Of a stretch of 64,000 bases of DNA, positions 22,202 to 33,275 are shown in pieces. Source of the stretch: Melitaea cinxia (taxonomy: Eukaryota > Arthropoda > Insecta > Lepidoptera > Nymphalidae). The translations under genes and the position numbers were made by a program. The notes beneath the pieces are model-generated. The model was not told the DNA's origin. It made no database searches and worked only from the letters and a program-made list of their open reading frames with translations. The stretch lies in contig NC_059398.1 in assembly GCF_905220565.1 (NCBI RefSeq), positions 11,491,210 to 11,555,209 of the forward strand, read 5' to 3'. Position 1 is the first letter of the stretch, and each line of letters begins with the position of its first letter.

Positions 22202-22585
22202 ATGCCGTGTGGTGTCGGTCGAGTAGAATAGCACCACCCCCTTTCTTCCTGTGGGGGTTATAAAAGGCGTCGAAGGATAAACCTGGCCCAAAATCATCAG
22301 GATCCTGGAGAAGGAAAACTTCATTTCAATTAAATTTCAAACACAAACCCGGAATGGGGTCTCCGCCAGGCATTCGTGGCATAGCTCTAAAATGCGAAAG
22401 ACTCCTGCAGCCGAACTGGCTCCACACGTATCGACTCGTCGTTCCTGTGGGCCTAGCCAGTGAGGTCGAGAGGGTGGCGCAGAGCTTAGGCAACTTTGCG
22501 TTTTCCTGAAGAGTGACCTAGGTAACACAGTGTCCTTCTGACACTGTCTAAATCGTTTGCAATAGACGGACTAAGGCCAATAATC
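22202..22585 (+). mobile_element. 'GCCGTGTGGTGTCGG' repeat, LINE-tail-like
   Basis: About 380 bp sharing near-identical long blocks with 53,742-54,115, e.g. GCATTCGTGGCATAGCTCTA, CTGCAGCCGAACTGGCT and GGGCCTAGCCAGTGAGGTCG. The other copy ends in GATGATGATGAT, a LINE/SINE-type tail. It sits inside a GAAGTCGGTT-family repeat. Confidence 0.7.
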
Positions 22586-22649
22586 AAAAAAAAGATTATC
22601 AAAATCGGTTCATAAACGACGCAGTTATCCCCGAATATACATTAAAAAA

Positions 22650-22889
22650 ACTTATAAAATAAATAAATTTATGAAATAAAAGTAGCCTCAGTTACTCCTT
22701 GCTAAATCAACTATCCGCCAGTGAAAGTCCCGTCAAAATCGGTCCAGCTGTTTCAGAGATTAGCCGAAAAATTGTAAATAATGTTATTTTGGCATATATA
22801 ATGTGATACATCATATGCATTTAGTAAAAAGCGCTTATTTTAATATTACAAATAGACACTGCAATTTTATTTATTAGTGTGGATAGTAA
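22650..22889 (-). mobile_element. Helitron-like element, CACAGCTAG family, 3' end lost
   Basis: It carries the family core CCAGTGAAAGTCCCGTCAAA, ATGCATTTAGTAAAAAGCGC and the 5' terminal ATTTTATTTATTAGTGTGGA (RC). The CTAG end is missing, apparently replaced by the adjoining repeat. Confidence 0.65.
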
Positions 22890-23626
22890 TATAAACTACT
22901 AACAGTCCTACGATGAAGTTTGGTTCCTATATACGTCAGGTTTGTTGTCATTGTTAGTCAGAATCGCTCTATAGGAGCCATACTCTGTAGATGTAAGGCC
23001 TGATCTCTTAATACGATATAGGTACATAATAAACATGTTGTATTGAGAAAATGCCACTGAAAAATGGATATAGCATAGGTGAGGTGTGAAAATAAAATAT
23101 TGTGAATATATAAAATATATTATTATAAATGTTTGAACCATATATTCGTTTTTTCGTAGTACAAAGATTCGTTAAAAGAAAGAGAAATGTTAATACTTTC
23201 TCGTGGAAGTGTTCAACTTTCTTCGACAGAATAGCGTATCAGCACACAGATTTACTGATTTGTCGGAGTACCATTGCAAAACCCTATAAAACAAAAACTA
23301 CTACAAAATCTAATTAAATAATAACACTTTATATAAAATATTCTTGGCAATAATTAAGAGTAAAATTAAAACTAAATTATATCAAGGATTTATTCGCGAC
23401 ACACTATATATTATTTTAATTGATCTAGTGTAATAAAACGTTTATTTCATTGCGGTTTCACAAAAAAAAACTTATTAAATATTTAAATATTCTGTTCCAA
23501 AATATTTATAGTTGTTTTAAGAGCATTTTGATTTAACAAACTATGATATAAGGTCGAGTTTAACGAGCGGACTACGATTAAGTAATCGTTGGGAAACTTA
23601 TTATAAAAGTTTCTTTTATGATATTA

Positions 23627-23811
23627 CTAGCTGACCCAGCAAATGTTGTTCTGTTATATGGATAGGCCATAGTCACCTAGAAGTATAAAAAATAGCCTAC
23701 GACCAGCCTACTCAGACTTACCAAATATACAAAAAATTATATTCGTAAAAATCGGTCAAGCCGTTTCGGAGGAGTTCGATAACATACACTGTGACATGAG
23801 ATTTTAATAGA
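23627..23811 (-). mobile_element. Helitron-like short element, GTCAGCTAG family
   Basis: CTAG at 23,627-23,630 follows host A, and the GA (RC TC) end at 23,810-23,811 precedes T. It carries CTGACCCAGCAAATGTTGTT and CCGTTTCGGAGGAGTTCGAT. It is a short copy of 185 bp. Confidence 0.7.
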
Positions 23812-24794
23812 TTAGAATTAGTAAATACCATCTCTATTTAATACACCATTGGACACCTAAGGATTGAAGTAATTTTTAGTTTAGGCGTATTTCATTTTGC
23901 TATTAGTTTTGTACTAAAATTGCAAAACTCGTGAACACACTTTTCCAGACTTACAACACATTTAGTTTCACGCGTTCGTTTACTTAGAATAATTTTTACG
24001 TAATTTCATTTATAAAGTTTTATTAAATACCCGTACCTGACTATGAGCAACGCTATTAAAAAATAAAATAAAAATAAAATTAAGGTTTTTAAGCTTTTGT
24101 TTTCTTTGTCTAGACATAATGTTATTTGTAATGGATTCAGTAATTTCCGCAGATTTTGTTGTATTTCTAGTTTCATTTTATCGAACAAAGTTGGAGTTGT
24201 TTCCATTTTGTTATGTTTACGTGAAACGATACGTAATATTAAAATGGAATAATTTTTTTTCAACACTGGCAAGTCGATGCATCGGGCACTGGTCAGTCGA
24301 TGGTTATCAGTAAATTACTATTTTTCTTGTATCTGTGGCAAGTTATCAATACTTCACTAGAACTAATCAGAGACGAAAAAATATCACTTGCGGATTAGTT
24401 TATGATCTACCCTCAAAACTTTGCTGATGTAATTTATTCTTTGCTGCGGCGTTATGTGCAAATTACGCGTTCGTTGATATCTCAAGCCCTCTCAAGCCCT
24501 CTAAAGCCTCCTTTTTGTTGTAGCATGTTATTAATACGTATCACATATTGCGTAAAGTAGGGTTTTACGTCTTAGTGATAACTTGCTAGTTTTAACTTCA
24601 AAATAGACACGGAGTTCATAGGTATGTTTTTTTTATTTTTCTTCAATTTTACCCCAATTTACAAATTTCACAATATTTAAAGGTACAAAACAAAAATGCT
24701 TGATTATTTTCAAATTTTAAATATTGTGATTAAATAATCGTCACTTATCCAGTGAGTTTTATTAGTTACTAAATATAAGTATAGACTTCTTTCG
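23812..24794. other. AT-rich intergenic DNA, nothing recognised
   Basis: No supported gene. CTCAAGCCCT is directly repeated at about 24,482-24,501. Confidence 0.5.
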
Positions 24795-25127
24795 TCCATC
24801 ATCATTACAGCCTATATAGTCCACTGCTGGACATAGGCCTCCACAAGTTCACGCCAAAAATAACGTGAACTCATGTGTTTTGCCCGTAGTCACCACGCTG
24901 GGCAGGCGGGTTGGTGACCGCAGTACTGGCTTTGTCGCACCGAAGACGCTGCTGCCCGTCTTCGGCCTGTGTATTTCAAAGCTAGCAGTTGGATGGTTAT
25001 CCCGCCACCGGTCGGCTTTTTAAATTCCAAAGTGGTAGCGGAACTGTGTTATCCCTTAGTCGCCTCTTACGACATCCACGGGAAGAGAGGGGGCGGCTAT
25101 ATTCTTTAGTACCGTAGCCACACAGTA
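24795..25127 (-). mobile_element. LINE-tail/SINE-like repeat, 'CTGGGCAGG' family
   Basis: The clearest copy in this orientation: AGTCCACTGCTGGACATAGG, GGGCAGGCGGGTTGGTGACC, CTTCGGCCTGTGTATTTCAA, GGATGGTTATCCCGCCACCG, then GACATCCACGGGAAGAGAGG. It lies directly beside a tRNA-derived SINE. Confidence 0.8.
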
Positions 25128-25164
25128 CTTCTTTCGTTAATAAGTATTAATGATAAGCTTATTA

Positions 25165-25505
25165 CAGTTCAGTCTGTAATATCCCATTATTGGGCATAGG
25201 CCTCTTTCCCCATGTAGGATAAGGATCAGAGCTTAACCCACCACGCTGCTCCGATGGGAGTTGGCGGATATATTCCCTACTATGAGTAACGATCGCTATC
25301 AGATGTTCATGGTAACAACCGGGACCGACGGCCTAACGTGCTGTTTGAAGCACGACAGGGAAACCCACAAGGACTGCACAAACACCCAGACTACGGCAAA
25401 CATCTGTATGGCCAATAAAAATGTTTGTCATCTGCGGGGATTGAACCCGCAACCGCCAGCGCAACAGCCACAAACCAGTGCTGTGACCATGGCGCCAACG
25501 CGTCG
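25165..25505 (-). mobile_element. tRNA-derived SINE, full length
   Basis: Read on the minus strand: a tRNA-like head (GTTGGCGCCATGGTCACAGC; box B GGGTTCAATCCCCGC), then GTTTGCCGTAGTCTGGGTG, CCGTCGGTCCCGGTTGTTAC, AGCGATCGTTACTCATAG, ATATCCGCCAACTCCCATCG, and a tail AATGGGATATTACAG. It is the best copy here for defining the family. It does not form a functional tRNA. Confidence 0.85.
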
Positions 25506-27009
25506 TTATCTTATTAAATATCGTGGAAATATTGTTATAGGATGATTTAAAAGTGCTGAAAAATTTTGATTTCATTCAAATTAATCATCATAATTGTATA
25601 TTAATACGCAAAGGTTAAGAGGTTTGCTTCCCTTTTTAGAAAAAACCTCACAATAATTCCACATAAATTATATATCATTTTATAGATAAATGCTTGCTCT
25701 ACTGGCATCAACAACTAAAAAAGTTATTATTGCTTTTGATTTTGTAAATTAATTAATTGTTAAAATTATTTATATGAACGCTTTAATTTTGGAAAAAAGC
25801 GTCAACATTATTGACGGTCGGTAAACTTTTTGTTCAATTTCAAATCAACTCACGTATAAATACTTTTTTGTAATTTTGTAAAGTGATAATTATATTATTA
25901 TACTTATTTAGTGCGAATTATATAAACCATATTAATCTAAAGTACCTGGGTGACCGAGCTTAGCTCGGTATTTTTAGTAAATCATGTTTTTTAGGAATCA
26001 TATTTAAATACGAATTACATATTATAAAATATGAGTAATATTTTCCGATTTTACCGACATAATAATAAAAAATATGAACTGCTTATTTAAATAAAAATAT
26101 CATGAATGTAATTTAACCCGGCTGATTTCCTGTCTGAGTTATTACAATTTTATTGACAGTCGCGAAATTTACTTCGTATTCTAACGATGTTGTAGCCATT
26201 TTTTCATTGCCTAAAAACAGGGATAAAACGACATTTTCTAAAACAAATACGAAAAAGTTAATACCCATTAATACCCCGAAGTTGTTTAAGAGATAACGAA
26301 GAGATAGCAGTTGAAATTACAGATTATTTCATTATTATTATAATGCGCTATAATTTAATTACTAATCCCTTAAAATTATGTCCATAATAATCATAGTATT
26401 TTCATAATGATTACATGGATGATAATTGAGTTAAAATGTTAATCACGTGGTTTTTTTTACCTTGTAAACACTTGTTCGTAACTTAATGACATGCGTTACC
26501 ACTTAGAATATTATCTTAAACTTAAGATATGCGTAACAGGTAGGGCTCAAAATACTTTTCAAATGCACTGGAATGGAAAAAGTATTTGATCAAATCTTAA
26601 CGATTTTTACCGAAAAATTTCAGTCCAGAAAAAGTCCAAAGGACTAGGTATATTCTAATACGCAAAATCAGAATCTTAATAATTATTAAAAAAATGAGCC
26701 ATATAAAGTAATATTACAATGTATGAAATTATACAGAAAAAAATATATATATCTAAATTTGTTGTTGATGATATCTGTACTATTAAAATATTATATATGT
26801 CATATATATAACAATATACCTAGCTTCTGCCTTCATGGACAAGTTCTGTTTCTGTTCACTTCTTTCTTTATTTCTGACATCTTTTAAATACGGAAAACTA
26901 AAAGGTGTAACTTAATTATACTGCTGGGAAACTTACTCATTATATTTGTGCGAAGATGTAGTGTATTATTCGAATCACATACAATTCCATCGTGTTATAA
27001 TTGTCTTTA
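25506..27009. other. AT-rich intergenic DNA, nothing recognised
   Basis: No gene or known repeat. GACCGAGCTTAGCTCGGT (about 25,952-25,969) is a short hairpin. Confidence 0.5.
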
Positions 27010-27195
27010 CTAGCAAACAAAAAAAGAACCGCTTTTCTTATCATTTTATCATCCTTGTGATATCTACTTCCTAACAAAAAAAAAATCATCAAAATCGATT
27101 CATAACCGACGAAGCCCTCCGCGAACACACATAAATATATTATATATACGGTCGAATTGAGAAATCCTCTTGTCCTTATTTTTTAAGTCGGTTAA
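27010..27195 (+). repeat. GAAGTCGGTT-family dispersed repeat (right part)
   Basis: Diverged copy with CATCAAAATCGATTCATAAC, ACGGTCGAATTGAGAAATCC and the end TTTAAGTCGGTTAAAAAG. Confidence 0.6.
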
Positions 27196-29039
27196 AAAGT
27201 CTATATCGTTGATAATTTTCGCATAAATGAATGACTATTACAGGTGTTAGGATACTTAATTGTATGTTGTTAGTAGATACTTAAAGTTTTTGTTATTCCA
27301 ATGCATAGTTGAAAGCTTAAAGTTTGAATTGCGGTCGGTTTCTTCAACACAACTAGGCCGCGATCCAAGCGAACGGGTCTCGACTTTTTGTTCGTGATGA
27401 TGCGGAACAGAAGAGAGAAATTTAGCGAGATAAAGCAGTACTTGCTAAGGAGGACACGGTCACGAGGAGTCATCGCCTCCAAATTCATTGAATGTAGAGC
27501 AAGCAAAGTGTTTCTTCTTGGGCTACCTGTCCGCCATGTGCTGTGACTGAACCGGGCCAACTACAGTGCTAGTTCTTGGACAACTCACTAGATGCCACAA
27601 TATTAACAACGAATGACTTGAAAAAATATCGATTTGTATTAAAAAACCGATTTCAACTTTATTAATTAGCTAAAACGTGAAAAATATTTACAACTTCAAT
27701 TTATTAGCATAAGACACTGCTGATGGGAGTTATTTTTATTATACAGCGCCGAAAAAACTTTAGATAGCAGAGAAATGGACAAAATAATAGAATACATTTT
27801 CGAAAGCACCTCCGATCCTTATGTAAGAGTTCAACGTGACACTTCACGTGATGCGGCGTGCGGCCGTTCAGCGCGCCACTTTCTTTCAGCCTAATATTTG
27901 GTTAACTCCTTACCTTTTATGTTTATATCTATTTAAGGAGCTATACACTATTGATGATTTTTATGCCCAAGTATTTTAATTTTAACACAGTTCTAGATAG
28001 TAAAGCTCTTAAAATATGTTTTATAGAAAATGATGCAGCGCGATTGTATTTAAGTATCGAAGCGGAACGTGAACAAATCTAAATTGAAATTAATAGGTAC
28101 ATTAAATCCCCAGAACAAGTATCAGATTTACAGACCACCTTTACATAGGTTTACATTGTTGCGAGGAATAAAACCGCAGCTTGTGGATATTCTGATAAAT
28201 TTACTTTCTTGGCTATCAAAATGTCTACACGAGAAACAGTAACAAACTCTTAATATAATCGGATTATGAAAAAGAATTGACAAAATATATATAATGTGTA
28301 TATATATAGCATGTATGCATGAGAAATAGCACTAAGCATATTAATCAATCATAACCTCGGAGTCTTAGGTTACTTATTAACAATAGACGTAAACATAAAA
28401 TATCAGAAATCTTCTGTGTATATGAATTTATGGAAAGCAATAACAGTAAATTTATCCGCCAAATACATAATCCTATTTTCTCACAAACAAGTACCTTTTA
28501 CACAACAACAAATTGGAAAAAAGTGACACGGAGACGAAAATACAGAAGAAAATGGACTGCAATATTTAATATAATGATCTTTATTCTGAAATTCTATGTT
28601 ATTTTTACAGGCTCAAATAACATGTAGGCATTAAAGTCGATTGAAATATGAAACGTTAAACAGAAGTCAATAGAAAGAGTCAATTTGGTAGGTCACTAGT
28701 GAATTTTGTTGCAAACCACTAACGTCTCTCCAATTATATAATGAGTGTGTCTAAACTAGTTTTGACCTCGACTGGCAAACGAACTTTAATTCCAGACTTC
28801 TTCTAAATACGTTCAAAAAGATACTTTAAGAGCATTTAATTAATTGTTTTTCTTAAAAACTTGATGAGAAAGTACCTTCACCACTATAATTCTCAAATTA
28901 TAACTACAAAAAAATATATCAGACAACAATTTATTGTACGAGCGAAATTAGACACGGTACCAAACGTCATTGTTTTCGAAATGCCTATACTTATAAATTA
29001 CAAGTTACTGATTGTATAAGTGTTGTCGGTTGTATAGGA
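27196..29039. other. Intergenic DNA with two slightly GC-richer patches
   Basis: Patches at about 27,330-27,560 and 27,830-27,890 (the latter with the E-box CACGTG) are richer in GC. The 96-codon minus-strand frame at 27,270-27,560 has no recognisable family. I call no gene. Confidence 0.4.
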
Positions 29040-29330
29040 TCGAGTGTCATTCGAAGAAGAATCTCGCTTTGACAGCAGCTGTAATTCGTACTACTGTAAA
29101 GGTCATTGACCTCGAGCTACGCTTTACATTTGGCGAACAATGATTTGGAGTGGCGAGGTGAATGGCCGCGCTCGGAGGGGCTGAGCGTGGGCAGTTATTG
29201 ACCCATATTGGAGGTGAAATGTAGATCAGTGGGCGAGAGCGGCGAAATTCGCCGTCGAGAGTCTGCGTACGGAACAACCATCGCGCACGTATGCGTCTTC
29301 GCCACCCTGGCCTGACGCGAAAGTACAATT
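29040..29330. promoter_or_regulatory. GC-rich island containing an ideal EcRE
   Basis: About 290 bp, GC-rich within AT-rich flanks and free of recognised repeats. It holds the perfect IR-1 AGGTCATTGACCT and, 128 bp on, the perfect palindrome CGGCGAAATTCGCCG (29,240-29,254), plus an E-box CAGCTG near 29,077. The minus-strand frame of 93 codons is Arg/Pro-rich without known homology. I infer an enhancer or promoter. Confidence 0.5.
29100..29112. promoter_or_regulatory. Ecdysone response element candidate (perfect IR-1)
   Basis: AGGTCA-T-TGACCT is a perfect inverted repeat spaced by one base, the idealised EcR/USP binding site. It lies about 26.5 kb upstream of CYP306A1. Which gene it serves, if any, is unknown. 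Confidence 0.6.
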
Positions 29331-30787
29331 ATGATTTTAAAGCCTTTGTAATTTACATTTATTTTAATACTATTTAAACCTTGTTTTATGATTTAAGTGT
29401 ATGGAAAATTACATTTAGAATTTTATTTACTTGAATCATTCTGGTCAAGTGTACCTAAATGTAATCAATTTCTATTACATTAAAAATTTTTTATTTAAAA
29501 GGCTTTTTTTTGTAATTTGTAAACCTAATTTTATTTGATTTGATTACAACACGACAAAAAAATATATTTTTTAATTTATCTCCTATTTCGTTAAATTCTC
29601 ACTAATTCACAATTCATTGTGAAAAAATTTATGATCCAAAATAATTTAATAAAGAATAAATATTACGAAAGTGTAGCGTATCACTTAATTAATTTAGTCT
29701 CGAACAATTGCTTCAAGCTGAACTCTTAAAATAAAATTGTTTTGATGTACTAGATTTTATCGCTAGTGAAATATGAGTGTCACTTTCGCACTTGACCCAA
29801 ACAGAACTATAACTCGGGAAATGAAGCCAAGTGAGGCTTGAGGCAATCTAGTAATTTATAATTTAAATTTTTATCTATCAATGTTACTGCTAGACTGGAA
29901 ATTAGAATTAAAAAGATCTCTATAAAACTAAAGATTTACAATATCAACAGAGTCAAATTACTACCTTATTAAAACTTTGTGTAATTAACACATTAATAAC
30001 TATTAATTAAAATTAATAACAACATACTAATTGCTTGTCTAAATATCAATACTCGTATACTCGTAATACGCGATGCGTTTTCGTACATAAAATATACCAA
30101 AATAAGTTATTTTTATTAAATTCTTAAGATGTACATCAAATTACGAGTAAAAATATGTATGATAACGTCAGAACAAAAACTTCTAGGAAACCGTCATAAT
30201 AATTAAACCGTTTTTCTTTTTTATTTACTGTAAATGCCTTTAACCCAAATGAACACGTGTGCGGAAAGGCTACGAGAAAACAATGAAAAACCATTTTATT
30301 TCACATAACAGTTAAATGATTCTTTGTTGCCTTCCAGACATAAAAGTACCAAACTTTCGAAGGCTCTGTTTTATAGCTTACGGTTAACGGTTTCTTTGTT
30401 GTCTGCAGGAATGATTTGAGTTTCAGAGTCCAGAAGAGAAATCATTGTACAACATAACTATAGTCCAACAGCATAGCATTAAAGTCAAACTACACTTCCC
30501 AGTAAGTAAAAATTTAATAAGTTAATAAACTTACGTTCCGCGTTCTTAAAATTGTTATAATTATTTTTAAGACTCGAAAAGTACGTGTATATAGGTGTAA
30601 ATAAAATGTCTTATTTATTGTTTCTAGCCAGCAATTGATTTTATCTTTGTTATTGCAACAACTTCATAAGTCGTCAAGAATAATATGCATATTGTTGTTG
30701 TCATAATGTGAGAATAATTTTAAACGCCTTAAAAACAAATATTAACACAGTAAATTTGTAACAAAAAAACAAATTGTATTTACTTTT
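29331..30787. other. AT-rich intergenic DNA, nothing recognised
   Basis: No gene or known repeat supported. Confidence 0.5.
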
Positions 30788-31235
30788 TAACCGACTTCCA
30801 AAAAGGAGGACGTTCTCAATTCGATTGTATTTTTTTATGTATGTTACCACAGAAGTTTTGACTGGATGAAAAAATTTCGATAAAAAAAATTGCATCGAAT
30901 TTCAATCACCACCTTTCATGTCATTTGGTCCTATTTAAATTTATTTGAGGTCTAACAAGTACGTTTAAAGTTATATTTAATAATACGTTTTAACTTGACT
31001 ATTTTGTCGTTGACCTTTTTACTGGGTGTACCGATTTTAATGATTTTTGATTTAATCAAAAGTTGATGCTTATTATGTGTTCACGTTTAAATTTCATCGA
31101 GATATGATTAAAAAATTTTGAGTAATCTTTGATGGCGCGTATTTACTTGACTATTTTTTCATCTACCTGCGTTGTATTAATTGTCGATGTAATTAAAGTC
31201 GTTATTTTTTTTTTCATTTGCGAGCAACACAATTA
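30788..31235 (-). repeat. GAAGTCGGTT-family dispersed repeat, near full length
   Basis: Both ends are present: AACCGACTTCCAAAAAGGAG on the left and ATTAAAGTCGTT...TTTGCGAGCAACACAATTA on the right. The interior ACTGGGTGTACCGATTTTAA and TCATCGAGATATGATTA is the reverse complement of the plus-strand copies. The ends carry the inverted repeat AACCGACTTC / GAAGTCGGTT, so a foldback or MITE-like element is likely. Confidence 0.7.
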
Positions 31236-32245
31236 TATTTTTTAAATAATCGATTTTATTTATAACTTCATTCGAGGGACGTTTGTGGCTCTAAATTAAG
31301 TACGAAAGGTCTCTCGAACAAAGATTTACTTTGGAAGCATATATAATATTAGCATACAACTCTAACAGAACGTGGATCAGTAATGACCCCACTCGTGACA
31401 CATTCTGTGATTTCCGCCCGATACGACAGGAGAGAACTCGTAATTCTTAACTGTAACTTATTGTGCATTAAATTGTGCAGAAATACCGATTCTAGTTTTA
31501 TCTATTGCTTATATTTTCTCTTTAATAAGTTATAAAACTAGCGTTTAAATTAAACAAACATTTGTTACTTTTGAAGTAATGAAGTTACACAACACTTAAG
31601 TACAATACCGAATTCTTATTTTTAGAATTAAAACGTAAATGATGAATTTCACATAAGTAGTAACAGAGATTTGTCAAGTTTACATTACCAACAAATAAAT
31701 ATTAATTTTAACATTGAGGGTACTTCTCACGGTGTGTAGAGGCGCGGCTGCATTGATAGCCATTTCCAAGAACGGTTAAAATACGACGGACAGTTCTAAT
31801 TATAGTGCGTATCGACGCAAACACCTTATGTCACGTCGCACAAGGTTACCATAGCGAGGAAATTAGTTCTAGGCTACTTTCCGAAAACGGCAAGAAGAAA
31901 GTACTTTTACTCGGAGACGTACACCGCGACACAGTTTCCACGGGAGCTAACTCGTGTCGTCCACCGGCGTTTTATTTCTGGCTTTCCAACTACTTTATAA
32001 ATTTAACAAACATGCACTTGATCGGATACGGATTGGATCAATATACGGGATTAGTGTAATCGTTAATGTCAAAGTAGTTGTATCGATCATGTTGGACATT
32101 TCCGACTTACACGGTGAACGAGTACGGTGATTAGAGTAAATGATTTTTTAACGCCAATATATCAACCACCAATATACCAAAACCAATAATATTGATTTTT
32201 AGTTGACAAAAAACTGAGGAAATTTATTTATAAAATTATTATTAA
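31236..32245. other. Intergenic DNA with a GC-richer patch
   Basis: The part 31,725-32,060 is less AT-rich and has an 84-codon plus-strand frame (31,805-32,059) starting from a non-ATG codon. I recognise no family in it, so I do not call a gene. Confidence 0.4.
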
Positions 32246-32564
32246 CTAGCTGTGCCCGCGACTTCGTCCGCTTGGTATTAAAAAAATCTTGTTCAGCTCG
32301 CAGAGATACAAAATAAAAAAAATCTAAAACACAAGTAGCCTATGTTACTTCTTATTACATCAGCTATCTGCCAGTGAAAGTCCCGTCAAAAACAGTCCAG
32401 CCGTTTCAGAGATAAGCCGGAACAAACAGACAGACAGACAAAAATTTTAAAAAATGCCATTGTGATATATGTACCATGTATATACCATGTACCATATGCA
32501 TTTAGTAAAAAGCGATTATTTTAATATTACAAACAGACACTCCAATTTTATTTATTTGTATAGA
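32246..32564 (-). mobile_element. Helitron-like element, CACAGCTAG family, complete
   Basis: The 319-bp reference copy. CTAG (32,246-32,249) follows host A, and the RC of TCTATACAAATAAATAAAAT ends at 32,564 before T. It contains a short GACA microsatellite (ACAGACAGACAGAC) and the core CCAGTGAAAGTCCCGTCAAA. It has no coding capacity. Confidence 0.75.
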
Positions 32565-32568
32565 TTTA

Positions 32569-32774
32569 CTAGCTGACCCCGCAAACATTGTTTTGCCATA
32601 TATTTTATTCACCTTCTCAATCCCCCCCCCCCTATAACTTAAGGGTATGAAAAATAAATGTTGTTCGATTCTCAGACCTACCTAATATGCACACAAAATG
32701 TCATGAGAATCGGTCAAGTCGCTTCGGAGGAGTTTAACTACAAACACCGCGACACGAGAATTTTATATATTAGA
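32569..32774 (-). mobile_element. Helitron-like short element, GTCAGCTAG family, complete
   Basis: CTAG at 32,569-32,572 and the RC TC end at 32,773-32,774 before T. It follows the previous Helitron after only 4 bp. It contains an 11-base run of C at 32,622-32,632. Confidence 0.75.
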
Positions 32775-33159
32775 TGTACTATAAATAACTTTCGGCGGGT
32801 TAATAAGGTTTAGATGTTAGTATTGAACAAAGTATATTTTCTATATTTCTTTATTCTAAACAGAGTAGAGTAGGTATAACATCTCCTTTAAAGTTTAAAA
32901 GGGCAACATTTTTATTTTTAAACATTTCAACAATCAATTTTTATACTGAGTCAACTGATTGAAATTATTGTTTTTTTCTTTTAAACAAAATTGTTTGTAC
33001 CTTGTCTTAGTTCTATTTATATAAAATGATATAAAAAAACTAATTCTAGATGTAGGTACTCGATCAAACAGTCAGTTAAGTACGCATTATTAGAGATAAA
33101 TCAAAAAGTAGTCGTCAGATATTAGTTAAATTGAAATAAGACTACATGAGAATCACCTG
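32775..33159. other. AT-rich intergenic DNA, nothing recognised
   Basis: No gene or known repeat supported. Confidence 0.5.
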
Positions 33160-33275
33160 CTTCCGATAAGAATAAAATCATCAAAATCGGTACGAGCAGT
33201 AAAAAGTTATGTGGTAAGAAACATAATTGAACAGTTGAATTGCGAGTCTCCTCCATTTCTTGAAGTCGGTTAAAA
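33160..33275 (+). repeat. GAAGTCGGTT-family dispersed repeat (fragment)
   Basis: Short fragment with AAAATCATCAAAATCGGTAC, AGTAAAAAGTTATGTGGTA and the end TTGAAGTCGGTTAAAAAA. Confidence 0.6.
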
